Source: Cordylochernes scorpioides
Lineage: Eukaryota > Arthropoda > Arachnida > Pseudoscorpiones > Chernetidae
DNA: 64,000 nt
Reading direction: 5' to 3'
Assembly (NCBI GenBank): GCA_030710605.1
Contig: CP092863.1
Span: 106,812,099-106,876,098, forward strand
The notes under the pieces were generated by a model. The model was given only the letters and a program-made list of their open reading frames with translations, was not told where the DNA came from and ran no database searches. The position numbers were made by a program, and so were the translations under genes. This document shows positions 21,495 through 31,870 of the stretch, one piece after another (the first letter of the stretch is position 1; every line of letters starts with the position of its first letter).

Positions 21495-22339
21495 TGTTGA
21501 ATTCTGTTTCTGAAGAAATAGGATTGTTAACATACAATGAAGCTGTAACCGGAGTAGACAAAGAAAACTGGGTAAAAGCAATACAGGAAGAAAAAGATTC
21601 ATTGAAGAAAAATGAAACCTGGGATTTTGTAAATACTGAAGAAGTTAAAGGAAAGAAGATACTCAGTTCTAGATGGATATTCAAGATAAAGGATGGTGGA
21701 CATTATAAAGCAAGACTTGTTGCTAGAGGAAATGAACAAAAAGGACTTGATTTTTATGAAAGTCGTTCGATGCATGAACCGACAAACCAGGATATACAAA
21801 ATGTTAAAAGAACTATGAGATATTTGAAACAAACCAAAACTTTTGGACTTCACTATAGTAAACAAGATGAAGATATGGAACTTAATGCATATTGTGACTC
21901 AGACTTTGCTGGAGACATGAAAACAAGAAAAAGTACATCCGGATATACAATTTTGTTTGGTAAAGGACCAATAAGCTGGAGTTCAAGAAAACAACCAATT
22001 GTAGCCTTATCCACTACTGAGGCAGAATATATTGCTGCAGCTGAATGTGTGAAAGAACTAATTTATATGAAAGCACTAATTGAAGAACTTACAAATGAAA
22101 CCATACTTGCTAAACTAAATATTGACAACCAAAGTGCAATGACTTTAATGAAGACAGGACAAATGAACAGAAAGACAAAACATATAGATGTTCGATATCA
22201 TTTTTTGAAAGATCAGATAAGAGAAAATGTTGCTGTTCAGTTTTGCCCAACCCAAGACCAAGTTGCTGATATCCTAACCAAGCCTCTGCCAAAGGAAACT
22301 TTTGAAAAACACAGATCTTCACTGCTACAGATGTTTTGA
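21494..22339 (+). pseudogene. copia-1 Pol remnant: start of RT fused to RNase H
   Basis: This is shifted one frame from the upstream ORF. It opens with the RT N-terminal segment (WIFKIKD, YKARLVARG) and jumps at about 21760 (after GLDFYE) directly to the connection/RNase H region (MRYLKQ, YCDSDFAGD, STTEAEYIAA, KTKHIDVRYHF). The fingers/palm including the YVDD catalytic motif are missing, a deletion of roughly 1 kb compared with copia-3. The RNase H end and stop are intact. Confidence 0.8.
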
Positions 22340-22379
22340 TAGAGTAATTAAAACTCTAAAACATGAATTCAAGAAGGAG

Positions 22380-22627
22380 TGTTGAATATATGAATTCAAT
22401 TTTAGACTTTAATATTTTATATAATATTGTCACTGAATAATTATTTTAAATATTCTGTGGTATATCATCATTAATATTTCCATAGTTATCACTCCTCACT
22501 ATTCTTATATATTATTACTTGTATATAAATGGAAAGATATAGTTAGGCATAAATAAACTATTTTCAATTACTAAAATCGTATGTATTAATTTATAAAATA
22601 ATATAAAACCCTAAAACCTTTCTAACA
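22380..22627 (+). repeat. copia-1 3' LTR
   Basis: 248 bp, same sequence as 18857-19104 by eye, preceded by a polypurine tract aagaaggag. Confidence 0.9.
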
Positions 22628-22720
22628 TAGACAACCCTGTTATCAGCTGTGTGATACATCCACCTTCTATACAGACCACCCTGTCTATAGCGGCCACTCT
22701 AGGCAACCCTAGGAAGCAAG
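22628..22720 (+). repeat. Continuation of the 75-bp minisatellite
   Basis: One further unit begins with the duplicated TAGAC of the copia-1 target, confirming insertion within the array. Confidence 0.75.
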
Positions 22721-22799
22721 ATGTATACAAGGTGTAGACAAGATGAAGATCTAGATGAAGAATAAAACGTTTTTAAAATATATTCGCACTCGGGTAAAA

Positions 22800-22828
22800 C
22801 CCGGGCGTTGCCCGGGCCATTCGTCTAG
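22800..22828 (+). other. Helitron-like 3' terminus (GC hairpin plus CTAG|T)
   Basis: CCCGGGC-GTT-GCCCGGG is followed by 'ccattcgt', CTAG and T. The same end in reverse is at 33916-33944. The hairpin spacing and CTRR end fit Helitrons; no helicase ORF is present. Confidence 0.45.
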
Positions 22829-23068
22829 TGGTGTTATAATATACATTTTCCTTCAATTAATATATTAATAATTATGGATTTGTTGCACATACATAGTTTG
22901 ATAGAATAAAATATATTATATAGGACCAATTATAATTTTTAAATTGAGAAATACCTGTGTTTATTATAATTAGTTTTTTTACGAACTCTAATTTATTTTA
23001 AAATGATGAATAGAAAGAAAGCTTTCTGCGCACTGAAAATAAAATTGAAGAAAAAAGAATATATTGTA
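22829..23068. other. Unassigned AT-rich spacer
   Basis: Nothing recognised. Confidence 0.4.
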
Positions 23069-23114
23069 GCAAGGTATTTAATATTTTATTAACAGAGGAT
23101 CATTTTTGATTTCT

Positions 23115-23218
23115 TGAAATGAAGATACTTCGGCCATTAAATATTTTTTTTATTGTCTCGACGTTTCGACAATAATAAAAATATATATTTACTGGCCGAA
23201 GTATCAAGAAATATGAAT
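23115..23218. repeat. Foldback element
   Basis: 'gatacttcggccattaaata' is inverted as 'tatttactggccgaagtatc' around 'gtctcgacgtttcgac'. Confidence 0.6.
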
Positions 23219-23284
23219 GCCGGCCAGGCAGCCTCTATCTTTACGATCATTATTGATGTTTATATTTCTTTTTTTTTTGCTTAT

Positions 23285-23425
23285 CCCTAGTACACGTGGT
23301 ACAGCATATGATAATCATGGTGGGTAGTTAGCGACTGCTTTTACTGTAAGTGCACCACATGTCTACACATGTGAAAAGCAGTTCGACTTTGCACTTACAA
23401 ATGTGCCAAAGCCCCGTTTGGTGTT
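23285..23425 (+). repeat. Repeat family D, copy 1
   Basis: 'ccctagtacacgtggtacag', 'gataatcatggtgggta' and 'gcaccacatgtctacaca' recur in order at 37.06-37.24 kb and, inverted, near 31.76-31.87 and 49.02-49.21 kb. It contains an inverted pair cacatgt/acatgtg. Confidence 0.6.
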
Positions 23426-23542
23426 TATATTTCTGCTACTCTGTAAACTTCCCTTATTGCTTATCTTTTTTTTTTAATCATTCATATAATTTGTATTTGT
23501 CCTAAATAAATTTCTGTGTATTTACTAATTTTACACATGGCA

Positions 23543-24175
23543 ATATATATATTTAAATAGAGATATGTATCTTCAAAAATCTCACTGTCTTTTTAAAAAC
23601 AAATTTTAAATTTAGAAAGTTATCAAATTTTCTGTATTTCTTTAAGAAATATTTATTTCATGAGAAAGTGGATTTTTTTTTTAAGAAAATAAAATTAAGA
23701 TAAATTTCTCGAAGAGGAAAAAAAAAGTGAAATCCCAATTGGGACCTAAGCTCATTTTGAAATCGTATCAGGTAGAACTTAGGGTCAATTCCTTTTCAAC
23801 AAATGGAGCTCAAATCAAGTTACCAATTTCAGTAAAAAAAATAAAATAAAAAAGAGGAAACAAGCCTAAGCAAATACAACTTAGCTTTCGACAGAGTTGG
23901 CAATTTAAAAACCCGATTTTTTAGAGCGATAGGAAATAGGATGAGGGGATAACTGGCAATCAAACAACGATTTTTTAAATTTCTTTCAAAGTTGGAACTT
24001 TGTAATCAAGTCACCTTTTGATTCTTCATTCATCGCACTCATTCCTCACAAACTCAATTTACTATCAAAGAATGTGTGTGAAATGTCAACTGTTTTCTTT
24101 CTACGTTCCCGTAAAGAATCAAAATAATCCGAATATATTATAATTTGTTGAACTATGTTTGAAAATTATACCGCA
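23543..24175. other. Unassigned spacer
   Basis: No gene found. Confidence 0.4.
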
Positions 24176-24299
24176 AATGTTTCTTTTGAACGAAAAATCT
24201 AAATTTATTTCAAGGAGAAATACGATTATTTCTAATCCTTAGGGATGAAGTATGAAAGGATGAATTGTAAAGAGCAATGATGAACGGAAAAATAAAGTT

Positions 24300-24371
24300 T
24301 CCAGGGATGAGAATCGAACCCACAGTGTTCCGCTTACCGGGCAGATGCCATGTCCACTAGGCTACCCTGGA
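24300..24371 (-). tRNA. tRNA-like cloverleaf, probably a non-functional SINE-type module
   Basis: The 72 nt fold as a full cloverleaf: 7-bp acceptor (TCCAGGG/CCCTGGA), a 3-bp D stem, 5-bp anticodon stem TCTGC/GCGGA with loop CCGGTAA, and a T arm with TTCGATT. A-box (TAGCCTAGTGG) and B-box (GGTTCGATTCT) are present. Position 33 is C instead of the invariant U, and the formal anticodon GGT is unusual, so translation use is unlikely. T-rich 'actttattttt' downstream could end Pol III transcription. Confidence 0.5.
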
Positions 24372-24505
24372 CATATTTTTCCGTTCGTAAATATTATATA
24401 AAGTAATTTATTATACAATATAATGCGGCTTATGATTGTAGAACGATGTTTGACAATTATACCACAAATGTTTCTTTATATGATATTTACGAACGGAAAA
24501 ATATG

Positions 24506-24577
24506 CCCAGGGTAGCCTAGTGGACATGGCATCTGCCCGATAAGCGGAACACTGTGGGTTCGATTCCCATCCCTGGA
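24506..24577 (+). tRNA. Second tRNA-like cloverleaf, inverted partner
   Basis: Same 72-nt layout as the partner copy, with small changes: first acceptor pair C-A mismatched, loop CCGATAA, T stem GTGGG/CCCAT. The stems are largely preserved. Position 33 is again C. Confidence 0.5.
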
Positions 24578-24764
24578 TACTTTATTTTTCCGTTAATCAT
24601 TACTCTTCACAATTCATCCTATCATACTTCATCCCTAAGGATTAGAAATAGTCGTTATTTCTCCTTAAAATAAATGTAATTGTTCTAAATTTAAATCATT
24701 ATTCTATATAAAGTCAATAATAATAATCATATGGATAATTCAACATAGCAAACGGGTTTTTTTA

Positions 24765-25082
24765 TAAAACGACACTTGCAAGTTTAACCGCATGAGTTTC
24801 TTTTCAACGACAAATTAAAATTTTATTTTAAGATGAAATATCGACAATTTCTAACCTTTTGGATGAGGTATGAAAGCATGAATTATGAAGAGTAATGACG
24901 AACGGAAAAATAAAAGTGTCCAGGGATGGGAATTTATTTTTCCGTTCGTCATTACTCTTCATAATTCATCCTTTCATACCTCATCCAAAAGGTTAGAAAT
25001 TGTCGATATTTCACCTTAAAATAAAATTTTAATTTGTCGTTGAAAAGAAACTCATGCGGTTAGACTTGCAAGTGTCGTTTTA
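24765..25082. mobile_element. Foldback element, tRNA module almost deleted
   Basis: Arms of about 145 bp ('cgacacttgcaagttta' against 'tagacttgcaagtgtcg') with a centre of only 'gtccagggatgggaa', the 3' end of the tRNA-like module of the neighbouring element. It is evidently a deletion derivative of the same family. Confidence 0.7.
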
Positions 25083-25590
25083 CAATTACATGCCGCAGTG
25101 TATTATATGTTTTTTTTTTTGTTCCTCGCATATAATTTAATAATAAATTGTTTAGCTGGCTTAAGAGAGATTGTGTTTGATCTTTAAATAAGTTACAAGA
25201 CCAAGTTAACATTACAGATAAGTTTTACTTGTCTAATTAATTACTTTACAATATGAATCAATCTCTTGTTTATCTGATATGGTGATAAAATAGAATTTTC
25301 GATTTCACTTCCAGAGATCAATCTCATTCTCCGTAGTTAATTTATTGAGAAACTTGTAATGAACTTCTCCGAAATATATATTTACGATTTCGAAATCATC
25401 GTATCACGCGTGCACGTAATGAAATTCATTTCAAACTTCAAGCAGACGAACTAACTGTGATCTGTAGTTGGAATAAACTCATTATTCTCTTTCTGGGTGA
25501 AAACTACAAGTCGAGATCTGAAAAAAAAGTATATGGTAACTCTCTCTCTCTTTTGAAATATCTAAAAACTTCATTTTTTCCTCCCACAGA
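25083..25590. other. Unassigned spacer
   Basis: No supported gene. Confidence 0.35.
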
Positions 25591-25760
25591 GATTTATATA
25601 CAGTTAAAGCTGTCTATAGCGTCCCCTCTTGGGACTCACCAAATAGAGAGGGGGTGCTATAGACAGGTCACTTTTAAAGTAAATCGCATCGTATTAAGTT
25701 TTTAAAACGGGCGCTATAGAGAGGGAGACGCTATTTAGAGGGGCGGCTATAGACAGGTGG
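25591..25760. repeat. Short element with 'ctatagacagg' / 'ctgtctatag' ends
   Basis: 'agctgtctatagcgtcccct' at the left and 'aggggcggctatagacagg' at the right are imperfect inverted repeats, preceded by TATA. The ends resemble the motif of the 18.5-kb minisatellite and weakly resemble pogo-type DNA transposon termini. Confidence 0.4.
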
Positions 25761-25925
25761 TGAACCCTCTCAGCGGTTTCGCCAGTTTAATCTACCATAC
25801 CGCTGTTATATTGCATTTATCGATCTTCCTTTTATAGTGACACTGATGCTAGACTCTTTGAATTGGAATTTTAGATGAATTTTCAAATAGATGGCGCGCT
25901 AATGCATCATAATATAAACAATTGT
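25740..25925 (+). repeat. Family A fragment
   Basis: 'ggtggtgaaccctctcagcg' through AGATGGCGC (25889-25897) and 'gctaatgcatca'. Confidence 0.65.
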
Positions 25926-26084
25926 GCAATATATTCTTAATTCACAATATATGTTATCATTTTACCATTGTAATGAAAAACCTAGTCGATATAAAGAACT
26001 TGATAAATGGAATGGTCGTTAAAGAGGCGTTTTACTGAAAAATATTTAACTGTTATAAAAATATGAGTTGCCTCTTTCCTATGA

Positions 26085-26235
26085 AAATTAGACGCCATCT
26101 ATTGACCGTTTCCGCTAACTAGTGAACTCCAGTCGGTGACAAAGCCCTGACACCAGCCTTGGCAATCTAAAAAGCGTCCACCTGGAGACCTTTGTTTCTG
26201 GCTAATGGCCCTTTTAGTGCAGGGTGGACCTTTTT
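26085..26235 (-). repeat. Ribozyme repeat family B, degenerate copy
   Basis: The family B body with AGATGGCGT box (complement of 26092-26100). The hammerhead region 26174-26228 keeps GAAAC and the GTC site but CUGANGA is mutated, so it is inactive. Confidence 0.6.
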
Positions 26236-26359
26236 CATGAGATCCACAAAAGACCAAATGAAATATTCACAATCTGCCAAAGAGGTGTTTGGCTGGCAAA
26301 GTGGCTAGCCCAAATCTATAGCCAGAATATTGATGTGAATTTTGCTGGGAGGATCACAT

Positions 26360-26870
26360 ATACGCAAAAGGTATTTATATATAGGATAAGACGCAGAGAT
26401 AATTGTTGAATAGAGAGAGAGCAAATTTCAATCTCTCTGTAGAACTAGAGGATTACGTGTGCATTGATATAAAGATAATTATTATATAATAACAATGACA
26501 ATATGCAAAAAGGTATGTATAGATAGAATAAGACGCAGATAATTGTTGAAGAGAGAGAGAGAGCAAAATTCAATCTCTCTGTAGGACTAGAGGATTACGT
26601 GTGCATTGATATAAAGATAATTATTATATAATAACAATGACAATATGCAAAAGGTATGTATAGATAGGATGAGAGGAAGATAATTGTTGAAGAGAGAGAG
26701 CAAAATTCAATCTCTCTGTAGGACTAGAGGATTACGTGTGCATTGATATAAAGATAATTATTATATAATAACAATGACAATATGCAAAAAGGTATATATA
26801 GATAGGATGAGAGGAAGATAATTGTTGAAGAGATCAAAAAGCAATCTCGCTGTAGGACTATAGGATTTGA
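26360..26870 (+). repeat. Tandem repeat, about 140 bp x 3.5
   Basis: 'gcaaaaggtat' phrases recur at about 26363, 26507, 26646 and 26785, with 'ggattacgtgtgcattgata' in each unit. Units differ by small indels in a GA run. Confidence 0.7.
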
Positions 26871-27385
26871 GAAAGAATTACATCTAAAAGAAATGGGAAG
26901 CTAGAAAGTGGTGTCATAGACGAATAACTCTGTCAATTCAAAACTTACGGTGGGTTTAAAAAAAAGAGATCTGGGGTCAGATTAAAGCCCAATCACCAAT
27001 TTAATCATCTTCCAATATCCTAGATTCTTTTCTTTAGAGAATTCTTCTAATTGGGGAGGTATTTCTCTTGGCAGTTATTGGCTGGAATTCCATCCCCCGC
27101 CCAGGAGAAATTGTCGTTTGAAAGATTAATTAATTTATGTATTTATTGTCATCCATAATTAATTGACTTCCATCAAGTATGTCCCTAAAGGAAAATCTTT
27201 CAATACTTTATCATCTTGTATGAATGATTGAGGAGGCTAATTGTATAGGTTAGTTGGGGGTTTTGATTGGGTACTTCGCGCAGCGATAAATTCTAAAAAT
27301 ATGCACATTGGCCAAACACAATATAAGAACACAATCGGATTTGCATATCGGTTTTGCATGAAACTACTTTCTACTATATTCAGTG
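26871..27385. other. Unassigned spacer
   Basis: Some less AT-rich segments; no coding signal. Confidence 0.35.
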
Positions 27386-27600
27386 TAATAGAAAAAATTG
27401 GGAGGCACTGGTTCATCAGTGGTAAACCCTCACAGTGGTTTCCCTAGTTTAAGATACCAGATTTCCCTATTATTGTATTCTGAGCCATGCTGCTTAATAT
27501 ACACGGTATTTCTTGATAAAGGAATTCTAGGTGAAAGTCTCTAACTATTTACATAACCTTTAAGAGGCGCACATATTATAAATGAATATAAATAAATGTA
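27386..27600 (+). repeat. Degenerate family A copy
   Basis: 'ggttcatcagtggtaaaccc' and 'cagtggtttccctagtttaa' align with family A; the tail is lost. Confidence 0.5.
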
Positions 27601-28160
27601 TAATATCAGTTTTCTTTTATTGTTTTTAGTAGTTTTCTAGATGACCTTGTGTGTGTGCTGATGCAATTTATTTACATATACAACGAAATACTGATTTGCA
27701 TATCACATCATGATCTATTTCATAGCCTATCAGATATGCATATTCCGTTTTTTTTTGCGCATACATTTGCACAATACTTAGCATACCCGAAAAAACCTTT
27801 GACATGATCACATAAGCATACATATCATTGTTTCAAGATTGAGATATGCAAATTGTCCGATATTTTCATATTCCGTTTATTCCAGGTACTCGGACGAAGC
27901 CGGGGATTTATCTAATAGTAAATATATGTAGATATCAAGTGGTTTAAATCTGACTCCGTTTAAAATGATGAGTGCTGGAAAAGAAGTCTTCCTTTCTCAC
28001 TAGAGGATGTACTATATAGGTTATATATATATAGTTAGAATAACTATTAATATAATAGTTAGAAGCAATAGAACAGATAGGAAAAATAAAAATATATTTG
28101 TAAGTAATTTGTAATTCAATAGAATAATCCTTGTATCAATATTAAGTAAAAATATCAGGT
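27601..28160. other. Unassigned AT-rich spacer
   Basis: Nothing recognised. Confidence 0.35.
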
Positions 28161-28163
28161 CTA

Positions 28164-28312
28164 CAAGGAAAAGTAGATTTTCAAAAAACCTTTTAATCTC
28201 TTGATTTCGGGCACGAGGAGAAAACATGTTTTATTATACCATGTTTTCTCCTGTAGAAGGGCGTTCGTGTCAGGTATCTAGAGATTAAAAATGTTTTTGA
28301 AAATATACTTTT
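28164..28312. repeat. Foldback element
   Basis: Inner arms 'aggagaaaacatg'/'catgttttctcct' and outer arms 'gattttcaaaaaacctttta'/'taaaaatgtttttgaaaata' make a hairpin of about 65-bp arms. Confidence 0.65.
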
Positions 28313-28530
28313 CCCTGTGTTGTATATGGTGAAGCCGGTGATGTCTTCCTCCATTGGGAGTTGTTTTTCCTGGTCGACGAGTTCGGCCCAGTTGGTTGAA
28401 GGTTTGCCTGTTCCAAGGCCCGGGTTGCTCTGCTTCCCCATCAGATGCCGCAGTGGCCTGAGAAACGCTGATTACATCAGCAGGTCCAGATGGCAATTAG
28501 CATTCAGCCAAGGCCATTGTAGTGTCGAGG
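28313..28530 (-). pseudogene. GC-rich block, possible coding relic
   Basis: The base composition is strikingly different from the surroundings. The minus strand has two overlapping frames (one reading NWAELVDQEKQLPMEEDI). No family is recognised; ORF1 of a non-LTR element or a captured exon are possibilities. Confidence 0.25.
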
Positions 28531-28639
28531 GGTAGGGAATACTCCATTAAAAAAATATATATAATATTTCTCTTCGGAGGCGGTTAAAATTTCATGCCAG
28601 AAAATTTTGGGGCCTGTGTTGTGTGTGTGAAGGCTTGAT

Positions 28640-29290
28640 ATTTTAAATAAAAATATTTGTATATGTGATGATTTGAGACCATGGAATTGTTGTAAATAAT
28701 CCAGATATCTACTACCACATGTTCCACCACGTGACTGTATATAACTTATTATTTACTGCAAATAGAAAGCATCAAATAATATCAATCTGTAACGCGTAAG
28801 ACTCTAATAAAGTATAGCAACTGTACAGATAGAAGGAATGGAGAATAACAAGAGAAAATTAAGGTTAAAACTATCAGGCTTAGGTGAGAATAGGAGAGTA
28901 GGCCTAGCAAGCCCAGTCCAATTTTTACGAGTTCGTGGCCCTCCTGGATGTTGCAACTTTCCCTCCTGTTTACGTCAGAAAAGGGCAGTAACCTGCCTGG
29001 ACCCTGAAGCTATAAAAAGGAGGCCCCGAGCCTCAGTTAGTCAGTCCTTAGTTAGTCTTTGTTTCAGCCAGTCCACGCAGGCCGCTCCGATAGAGGTAAC
29101 TAAACCCTTTCCTGCCAGAAATCTCCTCGTCCCATTCCTTCTTGACGTTCAGACGCTTCTTAGTGGAATCTCTGTTTGCTTATTTCACCTTTGGCCCAGC
29201 TGTGTCGCCTTCCACCACGACTGCACGGTAGAGTTGACATCGAGGTTCGGCTAGCATCAGGTAACACTGATCCCAGAGGTCCCAAGATAT
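28640..29290 (+). repeat. LTR-like fragment with TATA promoter, related to 57.2 kb
   Basis: A TATA box (CTATAAAAAGG, about 29009) precedes 'agttagtcagtccttagtta'. The downstream 'cttcttagtg ... ccagct ... cgactgc' order matches 57.8 kb, where 'ctttcttagtg', 'cccagct' and 'cgacgactgc' occur at similar spacing. I infer a solo or partial LTR. The 138-codon frame at 28838-29254 lies across it and is not a convincing gene. Confidence 0.4.
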
Positions 29291-29675
29291 CACATATATA
29301 TTCATATATTATATAATACTGAACAATGAAAATTCTCAAAATATGTTATTGACAATTAGTCAATGGTGTTTGTGTGTGCTACAAATGTAAAAGACTATAA
29401 TAAAACTATAATAAATTATTAGATATACAATAATGCTACGATACCAATTAACAGTTTTCTTCAAGGAAGAATGTTCCTCCTCTTTGAGAGAGGGTCTTCC
29501 TCCAATCAGTGATAAGCTCTATTTGAATCATCCCTCTCAGTTCTAAAGTGAGCATTATGATACCATTGGATGTTTTATAAATATTTGGCGATCATAATCC
29601 ATAAATATATATTTTTGTAATAATATAGGAATTATGTTATTCAAAAACTAAATTTATTTCTCACAATGAGTTTAT
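29291..29675. other. Unassigned spacer
   Basis: Nothing recognised. Confidence 0.35.
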
Positions 29676-29679
29676 TTTT

Positions 29680-29830
29680 ATTTTAAAATTCAAGCTCTCA
29701 AGCGATAATCGCTTTTCAACGGGCTTAATTAAATTGTTTTAATTATAAGCCCCGGTTTGAAGAGTGATTATCGCTTGAAAGTTAGCATTTTAAAATAAAA
29801 TATAAACTCAATGTGAGAAAAATATTTGTG
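29680..29830. repeat. Foldback element with ribozyme-type relic
   Basis: 'tttattttaaaattcaagct' and the complementary 'tagcattttaaaataaaat' end two arms of about 65 bp; each holds 'gcgataatcgctt' next to TTGAAGA/GAAAG, reminiscent of a CUGANGA-GAAA core with C3 changed. Confidence 0.5.
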
Positions 29831-30061
29831 GTTTTAAAACGTTTTTCACAATTTTATTTTGAATAATGATTAGATATTTTGTTATTGTTTTATAAATTTA
29901 TTTGTTGTTGAGAGTTTGGACTCGTGATTTGAATGTTATCAAAATAATCTTAAAGATTCCCCATGAAATCACAGCGCTTCACTTTTGACTATTTTTGTCA
30001 ATTCTGCTTATTTTGAAAAAAAAAGTATAAAAGTAAAATTGTACTGTGGGAATATGTGGAT

Positions 30062-30850
30062 AAATTTACAAAGAAAAAGGCATCTCTAGATCGTGCAGCT
30101 AAAAGTTGATGATGACTTGCGCCATCTATCGGAATAAATATCAACTAATCGTTGATTTTTTTTAAATTATTGCTTAATGTTTAATATGTTTCCCATCTGA
30201 CAGAAAGGTAATGGTATAAATTGAAACGTCGTTTAAATAAAAGATATTCACATCTTACTAAAGTGTTTCCTTACAAATATAAATAGTGATAAACAATGTA
30301 TGCGCCATCTAGCGGAATCAATATCAACTAATGATTGATTTTTTTATAAATTATTGCTGAATGTTTAATTTGATTCCCATCTGACAATAAAAAAAGGATA
30401 AGATTAATTGAAACGCCGTGTAAATAAAAGATATTCACATCTTACTAAAGTGTTTCCTTACAAATATAAATAGTGATAAACAATGTATGCGCCATCTATC
30501 GGAATAAATATCAACTAATGATTGATTTTTTTAAAAATTATTGCTGAATGTTTAATTTTATTCCCATCTGACAATAAAAAAAGGATAAGATTAATTGAAA
30601 CGCCGTGTAAATAAAAGATATTCACATCTTACTAAAGTGTTTCCTTACAAATATAAATAGTGATAAACAATGTATGCGCCATCTATCGGAATAAATATCA
30701 ACTAATGATTGATTTTTTTTTAAATTATTGCTGAATGTTTAATTTTATTCCCATCTGACAATAAAAAAAGGATAAGATTGATTGAAACGTCGTTTAAATA
30801 AAAGATATCTTGCTAAAGTGTTTCCTTACAAATATAAATAGTGATAAACA
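30062..30850 (-). repeat. Tandem repeat, about 187 bp x 4, each with GCGCCATCT
   Basis: GCGCCATCT at 30119, 30302, 30489 and 30676 marks units that contain 'aaataaaagatattcacatc' and 'gtttccttacaaatataaat'. The head of the first unit matches ribozyme repeat family C. Confidence 0.7.
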
Positions 30851-31420
30851 ATAATTGACGGTGAGTTTTAAAGAGCCCAACCACCATTTGTTTCTCACAG
30901 CACCATTAGACCTCTAACGACCTGTGTATTTTTCCTACCGTTCGTTACTTCATTACTTTCACATTAGGAGGCACCACATTCATTTTACATCAGCTTGGCT
31001 TTATAGATGTTTACTTGGCTATTACCTATGGAATAACCTTTTCCCTCTCTTTCTTTAGTTATTACAAAGGTAAATTGTGTTGGTTTTATTATTTACGATT
31101 AGAGTCTAACGCCATTTTTTTTATAATTTACTAAGTTATTCCAATTCTATACATAGAAGAATATATACATTTTATATATACTTATGTTGAAAGATAAAAA
31201 AAAAAGATCAAAAACCTTTCGAAATAAGTTTGTTTATTATGCAAAGAAACCGCGAACTTTCGAGATATAGATCTTCAACGGGCAAAATTATACCAAAGAT
31301 ATAAGTATGACTGTTAAAAAGCAAATGCTCGAAGGCTCGCTTTTTTTTTTTGCATAATGAACAAATTTTTTTTTTTGCAAAACGTTTTTTTAACCTTTTT
31401 TTTTCTCTTTATAAAAGTAT
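30851..31420. other. Unassigned spacer with a ribozyme-type relic
   Basis: 31246-31300 (minus) reads TTGAAGA...CTCGAAAG, a degraded hammerhead-like pattern. Otherwise nothing. Confidence 0.3.
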
Positions 31421-31424
31421 ATAT

Positions 31425-31600
31425 ATAAAATAAAAGGATTTAAAAGCGCGAATGTTTCTTTTATACATAAAACGAACTTCTACTGTCCATACTGCGATGG
31501 AAAAATATATTTTTTTCGTTTTATGTATAAAAAAAACATTCGCGCTTTTAAATCCTTTTATTTTATATGTATAGATGGCGCGTTATTGCTTTGTGTCAAT
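31425..31600. repeat. Palindromic family A derivative
   Basis: 'ggatttaaaagcgcgaatgt' is inverted as 'acattcgcgcttttaaatcc'. The right end carries AGATGGCGC (31573-31581), also seen with the same flank at 17.06-17.13 kb. Confidence 0.6.
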
Positions 31601-31754
31601 TTATAAAAGTATATCGCAATTTTTCTCATAGTTAATACCTTTATATATAGCGTTATAGACTTATTTCTACGAAGATTTTTAAAATTGTAAATCGTTTTAT
31701 GCTAAAACGTTAGATTTTTGGGGTCTTAATAGGACAGATGTTGCGTTCAAGTTT

Positions 31755-31870
31755 TAGTCGAATTTCTTTCTATATGTGTAGACATGTAGAACACTTACAG
31801 TAAAAGCATTCGTCAACTACTACCCATTATGATTATCATGGCCTGTACAACGTGTACTGTGGATAAAAAA
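31755..31870 (-). repeat. Repeat family D, copy 2 (inverted)
   Basis: 'ctatatgtgtagacatgta', 'gattatcatggcctgta' and 'acgtgtac' match family D in reverse. Confidence 0.5.

Larger units (their letters stand above)
18857..22627 (+). mobile_element. copia-1: internally deleted Ty1/copia retrotransposon
   Basis: Two LTRs of 248 bp (18857-19104, 22380-22627) appear identical, with a 5-bp target duplication TAGAC at 18852-18856 and 22628-22632. The body keeps gag, protease and integrase but lacks most of reverse transcriptase. Identical LTRs imply very recent insertion, so it probably moved as a deleted RNA packaged and copied by a helper element. Confidence 0.9.
23069..23542 (+). repeat. Degenerate solo LTR related to the TRIM, interrupted
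   Basis: 'tattttattaacagagga' on the left and 'ctctgtaaacttccc ... cctaaataaattt ... acatggca' on the right match the TRIM LTR in order. About 310 bases between them are other repeats: a foldback (23115-23215) and a family D copy (23285-23425). Confidence 0.5.
24180..24665. mobile_element. Foldback element carrying a divergent tRNA-like pair
   Basis: Arms of about 170 bp ('ccttagggatgaagtatgaa' against 'ttcatccctaagg') enclose two inverted tRNA-like units, each next to 'aacggaaaaata'. A spacer of about 100 bases separates them. No ORF. Confidence 0.7.

Noticed and set aside
28838-29254. 138-codon ORF
   Set aside because: It crosses a TATA box and an LTR-like segment and has no recognisable domain; better explained as chance in a GC-rich LTR.
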